Part shown: one piece after another, positions 35,299-44,695 of the stretch
Layout: every line of letters starts with the position of its first letter
Position numbering within the stretch: position 1 is the stretch's first letter
From: DAOVRD01 sp964521715
GTDB lineage: Bacteria > Planctomycetota > Brocadiia > SM23-32
Direction of reading: 5' to 3'
DNA: 64,000 bases
Assembly: GCA_964521715.1 (NCBI GenBank)
Contig: CAZFSS010000006.1
Coordinates: 62,001-126,000 of the forward strand
Notes under the pieces: model-generated
What the model was told of the DNA's origin: nothing
Database searches by the model: none
What the model saw: only the letters and a program-made list of their open reading frames with translations
Translations under genes and position numbers: made by a program

Positions 35299-36819
35299 CT
35301 ACAGGGCCCCTCGCACCTGGCTCTGCATCATGGCTGCGTGTTCAGTCGGCTTCCCGAGGCGCTCGATCTGTGCCGCCAGCTCGGCCCGAATGCGTTCGGC
35401 CAGCTCCGCAGCTTCGGCCAGCAGCGGTCCCCGCTGGACGGACTTCTGCAGCTCGAGCTCTCCGAAGAAGGACCCGTTCGTCTGTACGCGGAGCCGTGCC
35501 GACCAGCAGTCGAGCGGCAGCCGCGGCCCGGCCATCCCGTCGGTCCCGTCGCTGTGCCACGTCAGAGTGCGGGGCTGGAGCCCGCTCGCACCGTTCAGGC
35601 GAAGTCTGGCGCCGTCCAGCTCCAGGCCCTCGAGGGCGATGGATAACGCATCCCAGAGGGCGTCCGCGTCGAGCGCCGCTTCCATGTGCGTCACGGCCAT
35701 TTCCACGGAGATCCTGGCCCGGCGCGAACGCCGATTGTGCTCGAGCTCGTCGGTGACCCGGCCCACCACGTCGGCGAAGCGCAGGCGCCCGAACACGCGC
35801 GTGCACACGAACGCGATCATGCCCAGCGAGCCCAGCACCAGGATCGTCACCTCGCTCCGCTCCGCCGTGACCAGCAAGGCCGCGCCGCAGAGTGCCACGC
35901 AGGCGACGTACAGGACCAGGACCGCCTGCCTATGGCTGAGTCCCATCCCGAGCAGGACGTGGTGGAGGTGCTGGCGGTCGGCGGCCGAGATCGGCAGCCT
36001 CTTGCACCAGCGGCGCAGGATGGCCAGCATCGTGTCCAGGATCGGCAGGCCGAGCAGGATGACGGGAATGAGGAGCGCGATGGCCGCCTCCGTCTTGCGC
36101 GCCCCGAGCAGGGACAGGGCTCCGACCAGGAAGCCGAGCAGCATGCTGCCCGAGTCGCCCAGGAAGATGCTGGCCGGGTGGAAGTTGAACATGAGGAATC
36201 CGAGTATCGCGCCGCTCAGGGACGCCATGAGCAGCATGGACATGACGTTGCCGAAGAACAGGCTGACCACGAAGAGCGTGAGCGTGGCAAACAGGCACAT
36301 CCCCGCCGCCAGGCCGTCCAGGCCGTCGAGCAGGTTCACGGCGTTCATGCAGCCGAGCAGCCAGAACAGCGTGACGGGGTAGCTGAGCATCCCCAGCATC
36401 CAGGGGTCGCCGAAGGGATTGGTGATCGCCTGGATCGAGTAACCGCCGCTGAGGGCGATGGTCGCCGCCGCCATTTGGAGGATCAGCTTCCACCTTGCCG
36501 GCAGCCCGCGCACGTCGTCCAGGACGCCCATCACGAGCACGACCGTCGCGCCCCCGCCCAGCGCCAGAAGCTGGGCCGGATGCTGGCGGAGCAGGTCGGA
36601 CACGGCGTTCCGGTAAAGGAAGCACAGCGCCGCCACCGGGGCCCAGAAGGCAACGTACACCGCCACCCCACCCAGCAGCGGCACGTTGCGGCGATCCAGC
36701 TTGCGGAAGCCGTCCGGCCTGTCGACCACGTTCGCCCTGAGCGCGATCTCGCGCGCCGCGACTGTTGCGGCGCAGGCGACCGCAAAGGCGATGACAAAAG
36801 CCATAAGGCAGGTAGTCAA
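35299..36819 (-). CDS. wecA: WecA/MraY-family undecaprenyl-phosphate sugar-1-phosphate transferase with C-terminal extension
   Basis: The TTG at 36819 has GGAGG 8 bases upstream; an ATG at 36804 is the alternative. The 506-residue product has about eleven membrane helices. Family motifs are DDVRGLPARWKL (metal-binding Asp pair), NLLDGLDGLAAG, FLGDSGSMLLGF and HLHHVLLGMGLSHRQ. It should start repeat-unit assembly by moving HexNAc-1-phosphate onto undecaprenyl phosphate, and it is the only initiating transferase in the locus. The last ~160 residues are an extra cytoplasmic domain of unrecognised type that ordinary WecA lacks. Confidence 0.9.
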   Translation of the reverse strand: MTTCLMAFVIAFAVACAATVAAREIALRANVVDRPDGFRKLDRRNVPLLGGVAVYVAFWAPVAALCFLYRNAVSDLLRQHPAQLLALGGGATVVLVMGVLDDVRGLPARWKLILQMAAATIALSGGYSIQAITNPFGDPWMLGMLSYPVTLFWLLGCMNAVNLLDGLDGLAAGMCLFATLTLFVVSLFFGNVMSMLLMASLSGAILGFLMFNFHPASIFLGDSGSMLLGFLVGALSLLGARKTEAAIALLIPVILLGLPILDTMLAILRRWCKRLPISAADRQHLHHVLLGMGLSHRQAVLVLYVACVALCGAALLVTAERSEVTILVLGSLGMIAFVCTRVFGRLRFADVVGRVTDELEHNRRSRRARISVEMAVTHMEAALDADALWDALSIALEGLELDGARLRLNGASGLQPRTLTWHSDGTDGMAGPRLPLDCWSARLRVQTNGSFFGELELQKSVQRGPLLAEAAELAERIRAELAAQIERLGKPTEHAAMMQSQVRGAL

Positions 36820-36949
36820 AGCGCAGGCCTCCAGCGCGTTGTCGCGCCTGCTACACTGGGTCGTTCCATACCGATTCCCTCTCAGTTACAGCCCGCATCG
36901 CGCTGCAACCTATGTCTGCACAACCATTTGCGGCAGAAGCATCCGCGCT

Positions 36950-37471
36950 TTACAGCGCGCGGACGGCCTCGGCAGGCACCTCAGCCGCCACCGATCGCCC
37001 GAGCAGATGCACCGACACCACAATGAAGCACCGGCGCCCCCTTCGTATCAGCTCTCCCTCCACGCCGCGCAGCAGGCCGCTCGTGATCCTGACCCTCTGG
37101 CCCGGCTTCAGGTCAGGCCACGGATCCACGGGCACGCCGGTGGAGACAAGACGGCGGATGCTCTCCACTTCGACGTCCGGGACGACCGAAGGCCTGGCCG
37201 GCTCCGTGCCGAGCAGCCTGACGACTCCCCTCGTCTGGCTGACCGCCGGCACCTCGTCGGCCCCGACGTGCACGAACAGGTAGCCGGGGAACAGGGGCTT
37301 CCTCACCCACTTCTTCCGATCCGCCCACTGACTCTGCACGCGCCGCAGCGGAAGGAAACGTTCCACGCCCTGCTCGGCCAGCAGCCTGGCCGTCACCTTC
37401 TCGTGCCTGCTGCGGGTGTGCACGGCGTGCCAGTGCTTCGCATACTGCCCCGTTGTGATGAGGCCGCTCAT
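36950..37471 (-). CDS. NusG/RfaH-family transcription antiterminator paralogue (UpxY-like)
   Basis: The ATG at 37471 overlaps the upstream stop (ATGA); codons before it are shadow. The 173-residue protein has the NGN domain (WHAVHTRSRHEKVTARLLAE, then KPLFPGYLFVHV) and a C-terminal KOW motif (PGQRVRITSGLLRGVEGEL). NusG paralogues inside EPS operons, such as RfaH and UpxY, ride on RNA polymerase and prevent early termination in long operons. Here it is the seventh gene of the locus it probably controls. Operon-specific action would need a loading site in the ~565-base leader. Confidence 0.88.
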   Translation of the reverse strand: MSGLITTGQYAKHWHAVHTRSRHEKVTARLLAEQGVERFLPLRRVQSQWADRKKWVRKPLFPGYLFVHVGADEVPAVSQTRGVVRLLGTEPARPSVVPDVEVESIRRLVSTGVPVDPWPDLKPGQRVRITSGLLRGVEGELIRRGRRCFIVVSVHLLGRSVAAEVPAEAVRAL

Positions 37472-38049
37472 GATCTCGCGTGATGGCTCCTCGTGCGCGA
37501 CATGGCGAACTTCTTTCCGGGCGGCGCCAGCTCCTGCGCCCTCTTGAGGCAGGCGTCCGCCTGGTCCTCCAGGCCGAGCGCGGCGTGGGCGCGGGCCAGC
37601 AGCACCCACGCTTCACAGTCGGCAGGGGCCGCGATGACCTGCATTGCCGCAGCCCGCACCGCCCTCTGCGCCATGCGGAGGCGCAGGATGGGGTCAAGCT
37701 GCCGTTCTCCGGCCCAGGACAGACACGCAACCGCCACGTTCCACAGGGCATCAGCATCCCCGTCGGCGAAGTGCATCACGAGATCGGCTTCCACTGATGC
37801 CTCCGCCACCGTCCTACCGAGCTCCTCCGGTCCACTGGACTCCTTGGCCAGGCGAACCAGGCGGTGGAACCGCGCGAACGCCAGCTCCCCGCGCAGATCG
37901 CCGAGCTGCGTGCCCGCCAGGACTGCCACCGCGGCCAGCGCGACAAGCGCACACAGCCGCATGGCCAGAGCCCGCGACACGCGCAGGCGCCGGTCAGAGC
38001 CCGGCGCCTGCGAACGCCGCTTCCTCTGCGGACGCCGCTCCGGAGTCAC
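37468..38049 (-). CDS. Small membrane-anchored protein with one or two TPR-like repeats
   Basis: A GTG at 38049 with GAGGGAG upstream is favoured; an ATG at 38082 is the alternative. The ~193-residue product has a basic N-terminus, one membrane helix (MRLCALVALAAVAVLAGTQL) and a helical domain ending with a TPR-like unit (AWVLLARAHAALGLEDQADA). It overlaps the ligase gene upstream by about 55 bases and the NusG paralogue downstream by 4. It may help polymer assembly next to the ligase, as TPR proteins beside Wzy-type genes often do; that role is inferred from position only. Confidence 0.6.
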   Translation of the reverse strand: MTPERRPQRKRRSQAPGSDRRLRVSRALAMRLCALVALAAVAVLAGTQLGDLRGELAFARFHRLVRLAKESSGPEELGRTVAEASVEADLVMHFADGDADALWNVAVACLSWAGERQLDPILRLRMAQRAVRAAAMQVIAAPADCEAWVLLARAHAALGLEDQADACLKRAQELAPPGKKFAMSRTRSHHARS

Positions 38050-39520
38050 GGCCCGTTCTCCCTCTCGAGTCCTCGGGAACATGGACGGCAGCCACGCAGA
38101 GCCCGCAGACGGCTGCGAGCAGCAGGCCGTTGGGGAGCCTGTGCAGGCTGAAGTCGACGAAACTGTGCAGCGCGATGGCTACGAGCCCCACCGAGAGGCC
38201 GGCTACCATCGACCGCGCCTTGCCAGCGGCCCTCCAGAAGCCGCGCCTCACGTCCGCCACGAAGGCGCCGGCGCAGGCCGCTGCGATCAGCGCCCCGAGC
38301 AGGCCCCCTTCCGCAAGCAGTTCGGCGTAGTCGTTGTGTGCGTGGACCCACCGACCGACCTGGATGGCAGGGCTCTGGAAGGCGGGGAACACGTATTCGA
38401 AGGCCCCGAACCCATGCCCGACGAGCGGCGAGGCGGCGAACAACCGCATCGTATCCGCCGTGGCGAGCGCCCGGCTGTCATGCAGGGGATCCCGCGCCAC
38501 GGCCGCGATCGTGCCCAGGCGGTCAACTATGGGACGCCAGCCCAGCCAGGCAACGGCGACAACGACGAGCAGCACCACGATGGCAACCGCCGACCGCCGC
38601 CCGGCCGCCACGCCGCGCCCCGCTGTAAGCACGCCCACGACGGCGGTTCCGGCCACGAGGCTCGCAATGCCACCGCGCGACAGGGACACCAGGACGCTGG
38701 CAGCCATCAGCACCGCGGCAAAGGCCAGCAAGGCCATCCTTGGCGCACTTCCCTTCGAGGGCCACGCCAAGCCCTGCCACCATGAATGCACTCCGGGCGC
38801 CCTGCGCGCACGCGCCGCAGAGAGCAGCAGGCCGAGCGTCACGCCAAGGGACATGTTCATGTACGCCGCGTAGTGGTTCCTATTGGTGAACGGGCCGAAG
38901 ACGTCCCCCCCATAGCGGGGCTCGTGGAACCAGTAGATGGCTTGCGTGCCCGACAGCCTCTGCATCAGCGCCAGAACGACCATCACGAAGCCCGACACGG
39001 CGATCGCCGTGGCGGCGTTGCGCACGGAACGCCAATCGCGCAGCGTGTTGGCGAGGACCAGGAAAGCACCGATGCAGGCTGCCAGCAGGCAAACGGTGTG
39101 CTGAGTCGCGGCCGGCGACGCAGAGATCGTCGCAGCCGCTCCCCCGCCCGCGGCGTTTGCGGGCAGGAACTCCTGGACGCCGATCCGGCCGAATACCTCC
39201 AGGCGAGCCGACTGAGCCCGGGCCGAGGACGGGCTGACCGCACGCACGACCCCGAGCGGCAGCGGCATCATCTGAAGGGCGGCGTAGGCCGGCAGGGCGA
39301 GCAGAAGCACCGTCAGGACGGGCGCCCGGAGCCGCGCCTTCCCACGAGCCACTAGGCCGAATAGCCACGCCGCGACGCCCATCGACGCGAGAACGCAGAC
39401 CAGCAGGCGCGCCCATGCCTCCGCGCAGCCGAACAGCCATGGGGCCGCCAGCACGGCCGCCATGACGGCGGCGCAGGCGAATCCGTTGAGCAACCTGTCG
39501 AGTCGCCCGAGATCTTCCAT
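37994..39520 (-). CDS. O-antigen ligase/polymerase-family membrane protein (first in locus)
   Basis: The ATG at 39520 (MEDLGRLDRLLNGFACAAVM) lies 2 bases after the cpsB stop; codons upstream are shadow. The 508-residue product has about 12 membrane helices. Wzy_C features are NRNHYAAYMNMSLGVTLGLL, LVSLSRGGIASLVAG, PLVGHGFGAFEYVFP and HAHNDYAELLAEGGLLG with the H-N-D motif. It probably polymerises the EPS repeat unit in the periplasm, with a second family member near the end of the operon. Confidence 0.85.
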   Translation of the reverse strand: MEDLGRLDRLLNGFACAAVMAAVLAAPWLFGCAEAWARLLVCVLASMGVAAWLFGLVARGKARLRAPVLTVLLLALPAYAALQMMPLPLGVVRAVSPSSARAQSARLEVFGRIGVQEFLPANAAGGGAAATISASPAATQHTVCLLAACIGAFLVLANTLRDWRSVRNAATAIAVSGFVMVVLALMQRLSGTQAIYWFHEPRYGGDVFGPFTNRNHYAAYMNMSLGVTLGLLLSAARARRAPGVHSWWQGLAWPSKGSAPRMALLAFAAVLMAASVLVSLSRGGIASLVAGTAVVGVLTAGRGVAAGRRSAVAIVVLLVVVAVAWLGWRPIVDRLGTIAAVARDPLHDSRALATADTMRLFAASPLVGHGFGAFEYVFPAFQSPAIQVGRWVHAHNDYAELLAEGGLLGALIAAACAGAFVADVRRGFWRAAGKARSMVAGLSVGLVAIALHSFVDFSLHRLPNGLLLAAVCGLCVAAVHVPEDSRGRTGRDSGAASAEEAAFAGAGL

Positions 39521-39522
39521 GG

Positions 39523-40329
39523 TCACCGTTGGGCCTTGTGGGCTTGGTCGCGGTGGGCTCGGTCGGCCGGGGCGAACGGCGCAAAGGCTCCGCTGGGATG
39601 CGGACCGACCGGCTCGCCACGCGCGATCTTGCCGGGGTTTGTGCAAACCAATTCGCGAGCTCCGTCCTCGCCCAGAATGGACACCACGAGTTCCGCTGCC
39701 TGAGCGAGCGCCGGCGAGCGACTCCCGCAGACCGAATGGGCATCGCTGGCCACGACGTGCACGAAGCCCGCCTCCAGAAACGCCCGGGCGGCCCGTTTGG
39801 CCAGCGGGCCGAACTCGCCCAACAGGGACGCCGCCGAGACCTGCACCAGGCAGCCGCGTTCCACCAGTTCGGCCAGCCGGCCGGGCTTGCGTCCCGCCTC
39901 GAAGTTGCACTCAGGGTGGGTCAGGACCGGACTGATCCCCCGCATGGCAAGGTCGAAGATCAGTCCGCCGATGCGGGGCACGACCTGCAGGGGGAGCTCG
40001 AGCAGCAGGTGACGGCCCGCATCCGCGAGCGTAAGCGCCCTGCCCGTGTCCAGCGCCTCCAGCAGCTCGGGAGTGAGCCTGACCTCGCCGCCCGGCAGGA
40101 TCTCCAGATCGATCCCCCGTTCCCGGCAGGCATTCGAGAGCTCACGCACCGCGCGGCGCACGGCTTCGGCTTTCACGTCGAACCGGGGATCGCACAGGTG
40201 CGGCGTCGCGACGACGGTGCGGACCCCTTGAGCGGCGCAAAGCCGGCACATGAGCAGCGCTTCGGCCAGGCCCTTCGGCCCATCGTCCAGACCGGGAAGG
40301 ATGTGAGCGTGTATGTCGACCAGGTGCAT
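39523..40329 (-). CDS. cpsB: CpsB/CapC-type tyrosine-protein phosphatase (PHP fold)
   Basis: This 268-residue cytoplasmic protein has the PHP metal motif VDIHAHILPGLDDGP at its start, then TVVATPHLCDPRF, GGEVRLTPELLE, PVLTHPECNFEA and VVASDAHSVCGSRSP. These give the His/Asp/Glu ligands of the trinuclear metal site. CpsB-type enzymes dephosphorylate the tyrosine-rich tail of BY-kinases, and the kinase with such a tail is the gene just upstream (37 bases). The pair should switch EPS polymerisation and export. Confidence 0.9.
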   Translation of the reverse strand: MHLVDIHAHILPGLDDGPKGLAEALLMCRLCAAQGVRTVVATPHLCDPRFDVKAEAVRRAVRELSNACRERGIDLEILPGGEVRLTPELLEALDTGRALTLADAGRHLLLELPLQVVPRIGGLIFDLAMRGISPVLTHPECNFEAGRKPGRLAELVERGCLVQVSAASLLGEFGPLAKRAARAFLEAGFVHVVASDAHSVCGSRSPALAQAAELVVSILGEDGARELVCTNPGKIARGEPVGPHPSGAFAPFAPADRAHRDQAHKAQR

Positions 40330-40365
40330 GTCGGTGCCACCGTTCGGCGCGGCCGGGCTTCGCCC

Positions 40366-42672
40366 TTAACCTTTCCGCGACGCGCCCGAGTAGTAGGAGT
40401 CGTAGTAGTTCTTGTAGTAGCGGGAGTACCCGTAGTGGTAGTAGTCGGAGTAGTAGTATCCGAGGCGCGAGACGTGCACGTCGTTCAGGATCCCGCCCAG
40501 TATGCGGGCATTCACGCCTTCGAGCTGCTCCCTGGCGCGCCGGGCGAGCGACCGGCTGTTGGCGGCGGACTTGACGACCATCACCACGCCGTCGCTGATG
40601 GCGCTCACGATGCTGGCGTCCGCCACGAACAGGACGGGCGGCGTGTCGACGACGACGCGGTCGTATCTGAGCCGGGCCTCCGCCAGGAGCTGTCGCATGC
40701 TCTGAGAGTCAAGCAACTCGGCGGGGTTCGGCGGTTTCGGGCCCGCTACCAGCACGTCGAGGTTCTCGATGAGGTCGCCGTTGTTGTGCACCCTCTGCAC
40801 GGCCTGCTCCAGCGTGGCCTGGCCCACCAGCACGTTGGTGGCGCCCTTCCCGCCGTCCAGCCCGAAGACTTTGTGCACCATGGGACGCCGGAAATCGGCG
40901 TCCACCAGCAGCACGCGCTTGCCGCTCTGGGCCATGACCAGCGCGAGGTTGGTCGCCGTCGTCGTCTTGCCGTCCCTGGGACCGCTCGAAGTCACCACGA
41001 GGGTCGTGCTCTTCTCCGCGGGCGCCGAGAAGAAGAGACTGGTGCGGATGCTACGGTAGGCCTCCGTCGCCGAGGAGGCGGGATCCAGGGCGCACACCAT
41101 CCCTCGATAGGAGAACTCGTCCGACGCCCCATTGTGGGAGTCCATCGCCGGCACGAAGCCGAGCACGGAGATCCCTACCCTCTCCTCCATGTCCTCCGGC
41201 GTCCTGACGGTGTCGTCCATGTGCTCGAAGAAGAAGGCAAGCCCCACGCCGAGCAGGAGCCCCAGCAAGGCCGACAGAAGGACGACGCGGGCCTTTTTCG
41301 GGGCCACGGGGACCCTGGGCACGTCCGCTGTCTCGACCACTGCGACGTTCGTTTTGGCGTAATCGCCGCTCAGGTCCACCTCCCGCATGCGCTCAACGAG
41401 GACCTCAAACAGCTTCTGCTGGCGGCTGACCTCGTTCTGGAGCCGGTTGTAGGTCAGGGACTGCTTGGCCATGTCGAGGGCGAGCTGGTTCTGGGCGTCG
41501 TACTGCGCCTCAAGCGCGCGCTCCCGCTCGCTCAGCATCTCGAGCTGCGCGGAGACGGAGCCAACGACCTGGCCTAGCGCCTGCACGAGCTCCTCTCGCA
41601 GCATGTCGGCCCTGACGCTGGCGACCTCTAACTGGGGGTGGTCCGGCCCGTAAGTATCGGCGAGGGCGGCCAGCTCCTGTTCGGCCGCCATCAGACTGGC
41701 CCGCAGCTTCATCAGGCTCTCGTCGTCGCGCACGACCGGCAGGGAGAACAGGCGAGCCTTGTCCGTGTCGATGCCCTGCTGGTCCGACTCGAGCGCCTGC
41801 TCGACCACGTGGAACTGGGCCTCAAGCTCGATGCGCTGGAGCTGCGCCTCGGTCAACTGGCTGTTGAGGCGGTTCAGGCGAACGAGCACGGGGCTCTCCC
41901 CGCTGGCCGAGTCCAGGGAAACGACGCGGACCTTCTCACGGAACTCCTGAAGCTTGTCCTCCGATTCAAGCAGCTTCTGTTCCTGCCGGGCGCCGTGCTC
42001 TCGCAGAAACTGGAACGCGTCGTCTGAAGTCTCGAGTTTCCGCGTAAGGTGGTATTCCTCGAACGCGGCCGCAACGGCGTTGGCGGTGGTGGCTGCATGG
42101 TCGGGGTCTGCATCCTCGACGCTGACCTCGAGCAGGTGCGTGTCGCGGAGCTGGCTCACTTCGACCACGTCCCGCAGGCGTTCCCACAGCTCGGGTGGCC
42201 TGGTGGGCCTGGTCCCGAGCACGGCGACCACGGTGCGCCTGGCCTCGGCCAGCAGCGACGCTACGCCGCTGCCTGCGCCAGCGCCGCTCGGGCCCTCCAG
42301 GGCCTCCCGCACGCCGGGCTTCTCGATGGCCTTCTCCAGGACGGGCCGGCTCTTAACGAGTTCCTGCTGGGTCTTGTAGTAGTCGAGGTCGGATGCCTGG
42401 AACTGCACCACGTCTTCGAAGTTCATCACCCTCGGGGTGTTCTTCTCGATCAGGATCCTGGCGTCCGCCCTGTACGTCGGCGTGGCCTTGAAGGCGTGGA
42501 CCGTGCCGAGCGTGAGAACGATGACGAAGGCGGCAATGACCGCCCAGATGCGGCGCCTGAGTATGCCCCAGTAGCGCTTGACCTCGGGCTCCTCCCACGT
42601 GCGGAGTTCCCTGGTCTGCTCTGGCTCGGCGCCTGGCAGCATCTGTTCGGGCGTCACGGCTGTGTGTGTCAT
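40366..42672 (-). CDS. wzc: Wzc-type polysaccharide co-polymerase with BY-kinase domain
   Basis: The ATG at 42672 (MTHTAVTPEQMLPG) is preferred over a TTG ten codons upstream without a ribosome-binding site. The 768-residue product has a Wzz domain (ILRRRIWAVIAAFVIVLTLG as first helix), a long coiled-coil periplasmic region and a second helix (VVLLSALLGLLLGVGLAFFF). The cytoplasmic kinase has Walker A SGPRDGKTTTATN, Walker A' VLLVDADFRRP and Walker B VVVDTPPVLF. The end is a cluster of about a dozen tyrosines (YYYSDYYHYGYSRYYKNYYD) that the kinase should autophosphorylate and CpsB dephosphorylate. It should control chain length and link to Wza. Confidence 0.93.
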   Translation of the reverse strand: MTHTAVTPEQMLPGAEPEQTRELRTWEEPEVKRYWGILRRRIWAVIAAFVIVLTLGTVHAFKATPTYRADARILIEKNTPRVMNFEDVVQFQASDLDYYKTQQELVKSRPVLEKAIEKPGVREALEGPSGAGAGSGVASLLAEARRTVVAVLGTRPTRPPELWERLRDVVEVSQLRDTHLLEVSVEDADPDHAATTANAVAAAFEEYHLTRKLETSDDAFQFLREHGARQEQKLLESEDKLQEFREKVRVVSLDSASGESPVLVRLNRLNSQLTEAQLQRIELEAQFHVVEQALESDQQGIDTDKARLFSLPVVRDDESLMKLRASLMAAEQELAALADTYGPDHPQLEVASVRADMLREELVQALGQVVGSVSAQLEMLSERERALEAQYDAQNQLALDMAKQSLTYNRLQNEVSRQQKLFEVLVERMREVDLSGDYAKTNVAVVETADVPRVPVAPKKARVVLLSALLGLLLGVGLAFFFEHMDDTVRTPEDMEERVGISVLGFVPAMDSHNGASDEFSYRGMVCALDPASSATEAYRSIRTSLFFSAPAEKSTTLVVTSSGPRDGKTTTATNLALVMAQSGKRVLLVDADFRRPMVHKVFGLDGGKGATNVLVGQATLEQAVQRVHNNGDLIENLDVLVAGPKPPNPAELLDSQSMRQLLAEARLRYDRVVVDTPPVLFVADASIVSAISDGVVMVVKSAANSRSLARRAREQLEGVNARILGGILNDVHVSRLGYYYSDYYHYGYSRYYKNYYDSYYSGASRKG

Positions 42673-42711
42673 GTCTCCCGTCCCTGCCTGCGTTAGGGCC
42701 AATATGACGGC

Positions 42712-43818
42712 TTACGGCGCCACGGAAGCCGTAGCGGAGATGCTGGCGCCCATGTTCGGGGCCACGAACTCCCTCACTCGACCGCTTATTGTGGTGCCTA
42801 CTACCAGCGTGTCGCCCGGCTCCAGGTAGAGCATGGGCAGCTCGGACCTGGCCACCTTGGCCAGGTCAACGGGGACGGTCTCCTGGCCTTCGGGCGTTTC
42901 CCGGATGAGGAACGACTTCTCGGCGCGGGCCATCGCGGCCAGGCCGCCGCCCAGGGCCACGGCACGCAGCGCGTCCACGCGCGACCCCTCTGTCAGTTCG
43001 TAAGCCCCGGGGCGCCGGACGTAGCCGAGCAGGTACACGAATTGCGGCGCCCGCGGGGGCACCGTGATGATGTCGCCCGCCCTGACCGGCAGATTCAGCA
43101 GCAGATTGCCGCGATCGACCAGCTCCTTCAGGTCGACGGCCACGCTCTCTTTTGCGCCGCCTGGCGAGTCGGCCGCGACGGGTGCGCCTTCGGGGGCCTG
43201 AAGGCGGGCCGACGCATCCGCGCTGCCCCTGATGATCAGGAGCTCGTCTCCGGCGTTCTTGGCCAGGCCGCCGGCCAGGGCCAGCATCTCCAGGACGGTG
43301 CTGGAGCCGCTCTCCAGGTAGAAGACGCCCGGCTTGTTCACCGTGCCCGTCACGACAACGGGCGCGCTGCGGTACTGCTCGACGCTGACCGTCACCTGCG
43401 GCTCCTTCAGGTACCTGCCGTCGTATGCCGTCCGGATGCGGTCTTCGCACTCGGAGGCCGTCAGGCCGATCACGCGGAAGGGGCCGATCCAGGGCAACGT
43501 CACGTTGCCGCCTTGCGAGACGGTCCGCCTGAGGACGCTGGTCTCGCCCGGCGCCTCCAGGGCAAACACGCTGACCTCAAGCACGTCCGCCGGGCCGATC
43601 TGGTAGTCCTCAGTCTGGAGTCCACCCTCCTCCTCCCACGCGCTGAGCGCCTCGGCAAGGCGCCGCGCCCGAAGGCGGGCGGGCCCTCCCTCCTTCGCCG
43701 CGCCCGCCTGGCCCCACTCCGGCTTGTCGGAGGCGAGGCCGAAGTCCATGTAGCTGCATCCGGCCGCCGTGAGCGCCAGGATAACCATGACGACCAGGCT
43801 GGTTGTCTGCGTGCGCAC
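42712..43818 (-). CDS. wza: Wza-type polysaccharide export lipoprotein
   Basis: The GTG at 43818 has GGAGG 8 bases upstream and opens a lipoprotein signal (SLVVMVILALTAAGCSYMD) with lipobox AAGC. The 368-residue protein has the Poly_export domain (YQIGPADVLEVSVF) and SLBB domains (VVTGTVNKPGVFYLESGS and VYLLGYVRRPGAYELTEGS). It should form the outer-membrane channel for the EPS with Wzc beneath it. Its order just before wzc is the usual one. An outer-membrane exporter implies a diderm cell. Confidence 0.9.
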   Translation of the reverse strand: MRTQTTSLVVMVILALTAAGCSYMDFGLASDKPEWGQAGAAKEGGPARLRARRLAEALSAWEEEGGLQTEDYQIGPADVLEVSVFALEAPGETSVLRRTVSQGGNVTLPWIGPFRVIGLTASECEDRIRTAYDGRYLKEPQVTVSVEQYRSAPVVVTGTVNKPGVFYLESGSSTVLEMLALAGGLAKNAGDELLIIRGSADASARLQAPEGAPVAADSPGGAKESVAVDLKELVDRGNLLLNLPVRAGDIITVPPRAPQFVYLLGYVRRPGAYELTEGSRVDALRAVALGGGLAAMARAEKSFLIRETPEGQETVPVDLAKVARSELPMLYLEPGDTLVVGTTISGRVREFVAPNMGASISATASVAP

Positions 43819-43917
43819 GATCTCGTCCTCCCATCGCGGAACCGCTCGCCCGCGCTGCCGCGCGGGCCTCTCTTGGCCGCCCGACCCGTAACAGGGCGTC
43901 ACGCCCTGCGGGCGGCG

Positions 43918-44574
43918 CTACGGGCTGATGACGTTCCTCTCGTGATCGTCCTTCTCCGAGACCTCCTCCACGATGGCGACGGCGGTGCCGAAGCCGCCGC
44001 CTCCAAGGACGATGGTCTTCAGGGGCAGGCCGGAGATCCGGGTGCCGGGCTCGGCGCCCTCGGCAGCGCCCTCGCCCGCCTTACCCTCGCCTTCGGTGGC
44101 AGCAAGCACGGACAGAACGGCGCTCCTCTGCACGGGCTCCATGCGCGCAAAGACGGGCTGGCCGCGCGGGATGATGACGTTCAGAGGCCCGGGTTCGACA
44201 TCCGCGTCCTTGACCACGCGCAGATCGACGTTCACGCGGTCCCCGAACACCACGAAGTAACGGCCCGGTTCCAGCTCAGAGAGGCAGTACGATCCATCTT
44301 TGTCCGTGCTCTGGGTCTGGACGAACTCGCGCTTCTGAACGTCCCAGACTCTGACGGGCACCTCCGCCGCCGGGGAGTTCAGATCGGGATAGAGCACCCG
44401 CCCCTTGAGCTCGCCGGGCTTCACCAGGGCGAACTGCCTGTACTTGACCACCCCTGCGTCCTGTCCGGCGGCCTGCTGTTCGGAGGCCGGCTTCGCATCC
44501 TCGCCGCGCGCGGAGCCACACAGGAGGAGCAGGGCCATCATGAACACCGGCAATGCACGGCGCGTTCGACACAT
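43918..44574 (-). CDS. Secreted carboxypeptidase-regulatory-like protein, first gene of EPS operon
   Basis: The ATG at 44574 has AAAGGAG upstream and opens a signal peptide (ALPVFMMALLLLCGSARG). The 218-residue protein has one Cna-B/carboxypeptidase-regulatory-like beta-sandwich (about residues 50-130; GELKGRVLYPDLNSPAAEVP and DKDGSYCLSELEPGRYFVVF). A Glu/Gly-rich linker and a Gly-rich stretch (IVLGGGGFGTAVAI) that could be a weak membrane or assembly segment follow. No enzymatic motif is visible. Being first in the operon it may bind or scaffold the nascent EPS outside the cell; that is inference. Confidence 0.7.
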   Translation of the reverse strand: MCRTRRALPVFMMALLLLCGSARGEDAKPASEQQAAGQDAGVVKYRQFALVKPGELKGRVLYPDLNSPAAEVPVRVWDVQKREFVQTQSTDKDGSYCLSELEPGRYFVVFGDRVNVDLRVVKDADVEPGPLNVIIPRGQPVFARMEPVQRSAVLSVLAATEGEGKAGEGAAEGAEPGTRISGLPLKTIVLGGGGFGTAVAIVEEVSEKDDHERNVISP

Positions 44575-44650
44575 GGCGTGTCTCCTTTCATTGACAAGGT
44601 CCGTCCGGGATGACGGGGTGAGTGGACGTTGGGTTGGCAGTGCGACGGGC

Positions 44651-44695
44651 GCATGACGGCGCAGCGCATGACGGCGCGGCGCACGACGGCGCGGC
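44651..44695. repeat. Three 15-base direct repeats in EPS leader
   Basis: GCATGACGGCGCAGC, GCATGACGGCGCGGC and GCACGACGGCGCGGC follow one another exactly, with one or two differences between units. They lie about 80-120 bases before the first EPS start codon. Confidence 0.8.
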
